A stretch of 18,456 nt of DNA from Brevundimonas sp. UBA7534 (lineage in GTDB: Bacteria; Pseudomonadota; Alphaproteobacteria; Caulobacterales; Caulobacteraceae). Of this stretch, positions 16,746-18,456 are shown piece after piece (the stretch's first letter is position 1; every line of letters starts with the position of its first letter). The notes under the pieces were generated by a model. The model searched no databases and was not told the DNA's origin. It was given only the letters and a program-made list of their open reading frames with translations. The position numbers and the translations under genes were made by a program. Location of the stretch: the NCBI RefSeq assembly GCF_002479325.1, contig NZ_DLMO01000026.1, forward strand, positions 1 through 18,456, read 5' to 3'.

Positions 16746-17534
16746 ATGACCGAGCGCGCCTTCGCACCCCGCCTGCCCGCCTTTCGCTCGCCCGCCTTTC
16801 GCCCGGCGCGGACCGCTGTGGTCCTGGGGCTGGCGGCGGCGCTGGCGATGGCGGGGTGCGTGCGGCGTCCGCCGGAGCCGCTGCGGCCGTCGGCCTATCC
16901 CTATCCGCAGACGCCCGCGCCGCTGGTCGGCGGTCTGGTCGACCGGCCGATCGACGGGGGCACGCTGGGGGCGGTCAAGCGCGCCGGCGCGGACCTGGGC
17001 CAGTGCATGGCCCAACTGACGGCGGCGAGGGTGCGCTTCAGCCCCGTGCCGGATCGCCAGAACACCGCGACCTGCGGCCTGCATCAGGGCGGGGTCCTGG
17101 GCGCCGACATGGGCACCGTGGCGCGCATGGCGCCGGGCGACGTGGAGATGACCTGCCAGACGGCGCTGGCGCTGAGCGTCTGGCGACGCCAGTCGCTGGA
17201 GCCGGCGGCGCGGGAAATCCTGGGATCCGACGTGGTTCAGATCGACCACATGGGCGCCTACGCCTGCCGCAACGTGAACAATGGCGTGGGCTCGAACCGG
17301 ATCAGCGCCCACGCCCAGGCGGCGGCGCTGGACTTCGCCGGTGTGCGCCTGCGTGACGGGCGCCGGATCAGCGTGGCGCGCGACTGGAACGGAGACGGGG
17401 CCGAGGCGCGCTTTCTGCGCCGCATCCGCGATGACGCCTGCCGCGTGTTCGGCACGACGCTGAGCCCCGACTACAACGCCGTCCACCACGACCACCTGCA
17501 CCTGGAAGCGACCGACACCCGCTACTGCCGATGA
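16746..17534 (+). CDS. Extensin-family lipoprotein, probable M15-like metallopeptidase fold
   Basis: Extensin-like family (bacterial, not plant extensin), 262 residues. An unusually long Arg-containing N-region (about 22 residues, with the repeat PAFRSPAFRP) precedes a hydrophobic core and AMAGC, giving a lipidated Cys38. The mature domain contains six further cysteines (87, 110, 137, 174, 232, 261), enough for three disulfides. Metal-site pattern: His189 and Asp196 in SAHAQAAALDFAG, and HHDHLH at 247-252, resembling the H-x6-D ... H-x-H layout of M15 / VanX-type peptidases. A cell-wall peptide substrate is therefore plausible but not shown. ATG 16746 lies 9 bases after the HTH gene stop; a downstream GTG would give a shorter, more normal leader. 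The 108-base gap after it holds only the possible promoter listed next. Confidence 0.83.
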   Translation: MTERAFAPRLPAFRSPAFRPARTAVVLGLAAALAMAGCVRRPPEPLRPSAYPYPQTPAPLVGGLVDRPIDGGTLGAVKRAGADLGQCMAQLTAARVRFSPVPDRQNTATCGLHQGGVLGADMGTVARMAPGDVEMTCQTALALSVWRRQSLEPAAREILGSDVVQIDHMGAYACRNVNNGVGSNRISAHAQAAALDFAGVRLRDGRRISVARDWNGDGAEARFLRRIRDDACRVFGTTLSPDYNAVHHDHLHLEATDTRYCR

Positions 17535-17577
17535 GCTCGGGCGCGACATCGCGTCCTTCGCATTTGCGAGATGACGG

Positions 17578-17607
17578 TTGAACCGGAGCGGCGGCTCGGC
17601 TTTCTAG
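17578..17607 (+). promoter_or_regulatory. Possible sigma-70 promoter before the opgG-like gene
   Basis: TTGAAC (17578-17583), an 18-base spacer and TTCTAG (17602-17607) lie 35 bases upstream of the start at 17643. The -35 is close to consensus for the group while the -10 is weak. Read by eye only. Confidence 0.3.
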
Positions 17608-17642
17608 TCCTACGGGCGGGGGCGTCCACGACGAGGTCATGC

Positions 17643-18456
17643 ATGATTCCCCGCCGTCGCGCCGTGCTTCAGGGCCTTGCCGGCCTGGGCGCCGCCTTCG
17701 CCCTGCCGCCGGGGCTGGCCCTGGCCCAGGAGGGCGAGGCCTTCAGCTTCGAGACCGTGAAGACGCTGGCCCGCGACCTGGCCGCGCGTCCCCATGCGCC
17801 CCGGCCCGAGGCGGCGGGCGACCTGGACGCCATCACCTATGACGAGGGGTTCCGCGTCGTCTTCGATCCCGAGCGGACGCTGACGATGGGGGCCGACTGG
17901 GGTCTGCAGTTCATGCCGCTGGGCGTGCTGGCGCGGCGCGCGGTGGAGATCAATCTGGTCGAAAGCGGGCGCAGCCGACGGCTGACCTACGATCCTGCCT
18001 ATTTCATCGTGCCCGAGGACAGCCCCTGGCTCGAGTACGCCATGATCGGCGCGGTCACCTGCGTGGTGCTCTACACCGTGGTCTCCGGCGTGGAGCGCGG
18101 CATGAAGTGGCTGTCCAACACCAACCTGATCCTGGCCGCCGGCCTGCTGCTGTTCATCGCGATCGTGGGGCCCACCGCGTTCCTGTTCAAGGAGATGGTG
18201 CAGTCCCTCGGCTCGTACATGCAGTACTTCTTCGCGAACTCGCTCAACGTCTCCGCGTTCTACGGCGCCGAGGGCGACGCGTGGCAGGCCGGCTGGAGCG
18301 CGTACTACTGGGGCTGGTGGATGTCCTGGACGCCGTTCGTCGGCATCTTCATCGCCCGCATCTCCCGCGGCCGCACCGTGCGCGAGTTCATCGCCGGCGT
18401 GCTGCTGGTGCCCACCCTGGTCTGCGTGGTCTGGTTCGGCATCCTGGGCGGCACCG
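17643..18456 (+). CDS. OpgG/MdoG-type glucan biosynthesis protein N-terminus, running in frame into a BCCT transporter segment
   Basis: The frame begins with a twin-arginine signal (RRRAVLQGLAG, residues 4-14), which fits the Tat-exported OpgD-like branch, and continues with FSFETVKTLARDLAARPH, ITYDEGFRVVFDP and the late strand RRLTYDPAYF: the N-terminal ~120 residues of an OpgG/MdoG periplasmic protein, which builds osmoregulated periplasmic glucans and is normally about 500 residues. The expected continuation (an LGFAGFR-type segment) never comes. From about residue 126-132 the sequence is a polytopic transporter (see the next entry), with no stop up to the window end. GAGG at 17632-17635 is a suitable ribosome-binding site. 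A soluble periplasmic enzyme joined to the middle of a transporter makes no functional sense, so this is best read as a broken or chimeric reading frame. Confidence 0.75.
   Translation, partial: MIPRRRAVLQGLAGLGAAFALPPGLALAQEGEAFSFETVKTLARDLAARPHAPRPEAAGDLDAITYDEGFRVVFDPERTLTMGADWGLQFMPLGVLARRAVEINLVESGRSRRLTYDPAYFIVPEDSPWLEYAMIGAVTCVVLYTVVSGVERGMKWLSNTNLILAAGLLLFIAIVGPTAFLFKEMVQSLGSYMQYFFANSLNVSAFYGAEGDAWQAGWSAYYWGWWMSWTPFVGIFIARISRGRTVREFIAGVLLVPTLVCVVWFGILGGT
18000..18035. other. Chimeric junction between unrelated genes
   Basis: Protein similarity switches here from OpgG/MdoG (last clear residues YDPAYF) to BCCT transporter (first clear residues near LEYAMIGAV). The intervening VPEDSPW could belong to either side. 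No repeat, insertion-sequence end or integrase is seen at the join, and codon style changes across it. An assembly or library chimera is the simplest explanation. Confidence 0.65.
18018..18456 (+). CDS. BCCT-family betaine/choline transporter, internal fragment
   Basis: Sodium- or proton-coupled uptake of betaine, choline or carnitine is the usual job of this family. The translated segment shows, in order, SGVERGMKWLSNTNLILA, a membrane helix ending FIAIVGPTAFLF, LGSYMQYFF, the family signature W-x3-YYW-x-WW (GWSAYYWGWWMSWTPF) and FVGIFIARISRGRTVREF, followed by LLVPTLVCVVWFGILGGT at the window end. This is the conserved middle of a 500-600 residue protein; both ends are absent. All seven Tyr codons are TAC, and Asn and Ile codons are all AAC and ATC, in contrast to the mixed use just upstream. 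That suggests an actinobacterial source. The exact left boundary is uncertain by about 20 bases. Confidence 0.85.

Noticed and set aside
17643..18456. A genuine novel OpgG-transporter fusion protein
   Set aside because: The OpgG domain stops mid-fold and the transporter lacks its first helices, and codon style shifts at the join; a chimeric sequence is far more likely.

Overview
The window looks like a chromosomal segment of a high-GC alphaproteobacterium of the order Caulobacterales, most like Brevundimonas. This is judged from protein style (the dnaG-rpoD pair, the sigma-70 sequence, the TonB receptor and DUF2271/DUF4198 cassette) and from memory, not from a search. The last ~430 bases do not fit: near 18000-18035 the reading frame of a periplasmic glucan-synthesis protein (OpgG/MdoG family) turns, in frame, into the membrane core of a BCCT-type betaine/choline transporter with actinobacterial-looking codon use. 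That is most likely a chimeric contig end rather than a real fusion.

Layout. (1) 2-7230, plus strand: an iron-acquisition and flavin electron-transfer block. It holds the 3' part of a PiuC-type Fe(II)/2-oxoglutarate hydroxylase, a TonB-dependent receptor, and a tight run of five genes: PepSY membrane protein, exported DUF2271 protein, exported DUF4198 protein, ApbE flavin transferase, and a membrane-anchored CysJ-like flavoreductase. A palindromic operator with partial Fur-box similarity lies just upstream of the PepSY gene. (2) 7290-8090: an exported GH16 beta-glucanase. (3) 8072-10375: a divergent pair, a MurC/Mpl-like Mur ligase (minus) and an LdcA-type LD-carboxypeptidase (plus), which fits peptidoglycan-peptide recycling. 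(4) 10609-11823, minus: an exported patatin-like lipase. (5) 11904-15788: DNA primase and the housekeeping sigma factor, closed by a clear terminator. (6) 15927-17534: an unrecognised helix-turn-helix protein and an extensin-family lipoprotein with an M15-like metal site. (7) 17643-18456: the OpgG/BCCT chimera.

How the genes work together. The most interesting unit is 2727-7230. The DUF2271 protein carries a textbook ApbE flavinylation motif (D-x-x-S-G-A-T, predicted FMN on Thr101), and its putative modifying enzyme is encoded two genes away. A coherent model is: NADPH gives electrons to FAD and FMN in the CysJ-like reductase at the inner face of the membrane; they cross through the PepSY membrane protein (conserved His residues, possibly haem) to the FMN on exported DUF2271, which reduces a periplasmic acceptor such as ferric iron, a ferric chelate or haem delivered by the TonB receptor. 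Two localisation oddities matter: neither ApbE nor the TonB receptor has an N-terminal signal peptide in this sequence, and in-frame stops rule out upstream extension.

No rRNA, tRNA, CRISPR array, insertion sequence or phage genes were seen. The many long antisense frames are shadows caused by high GC.
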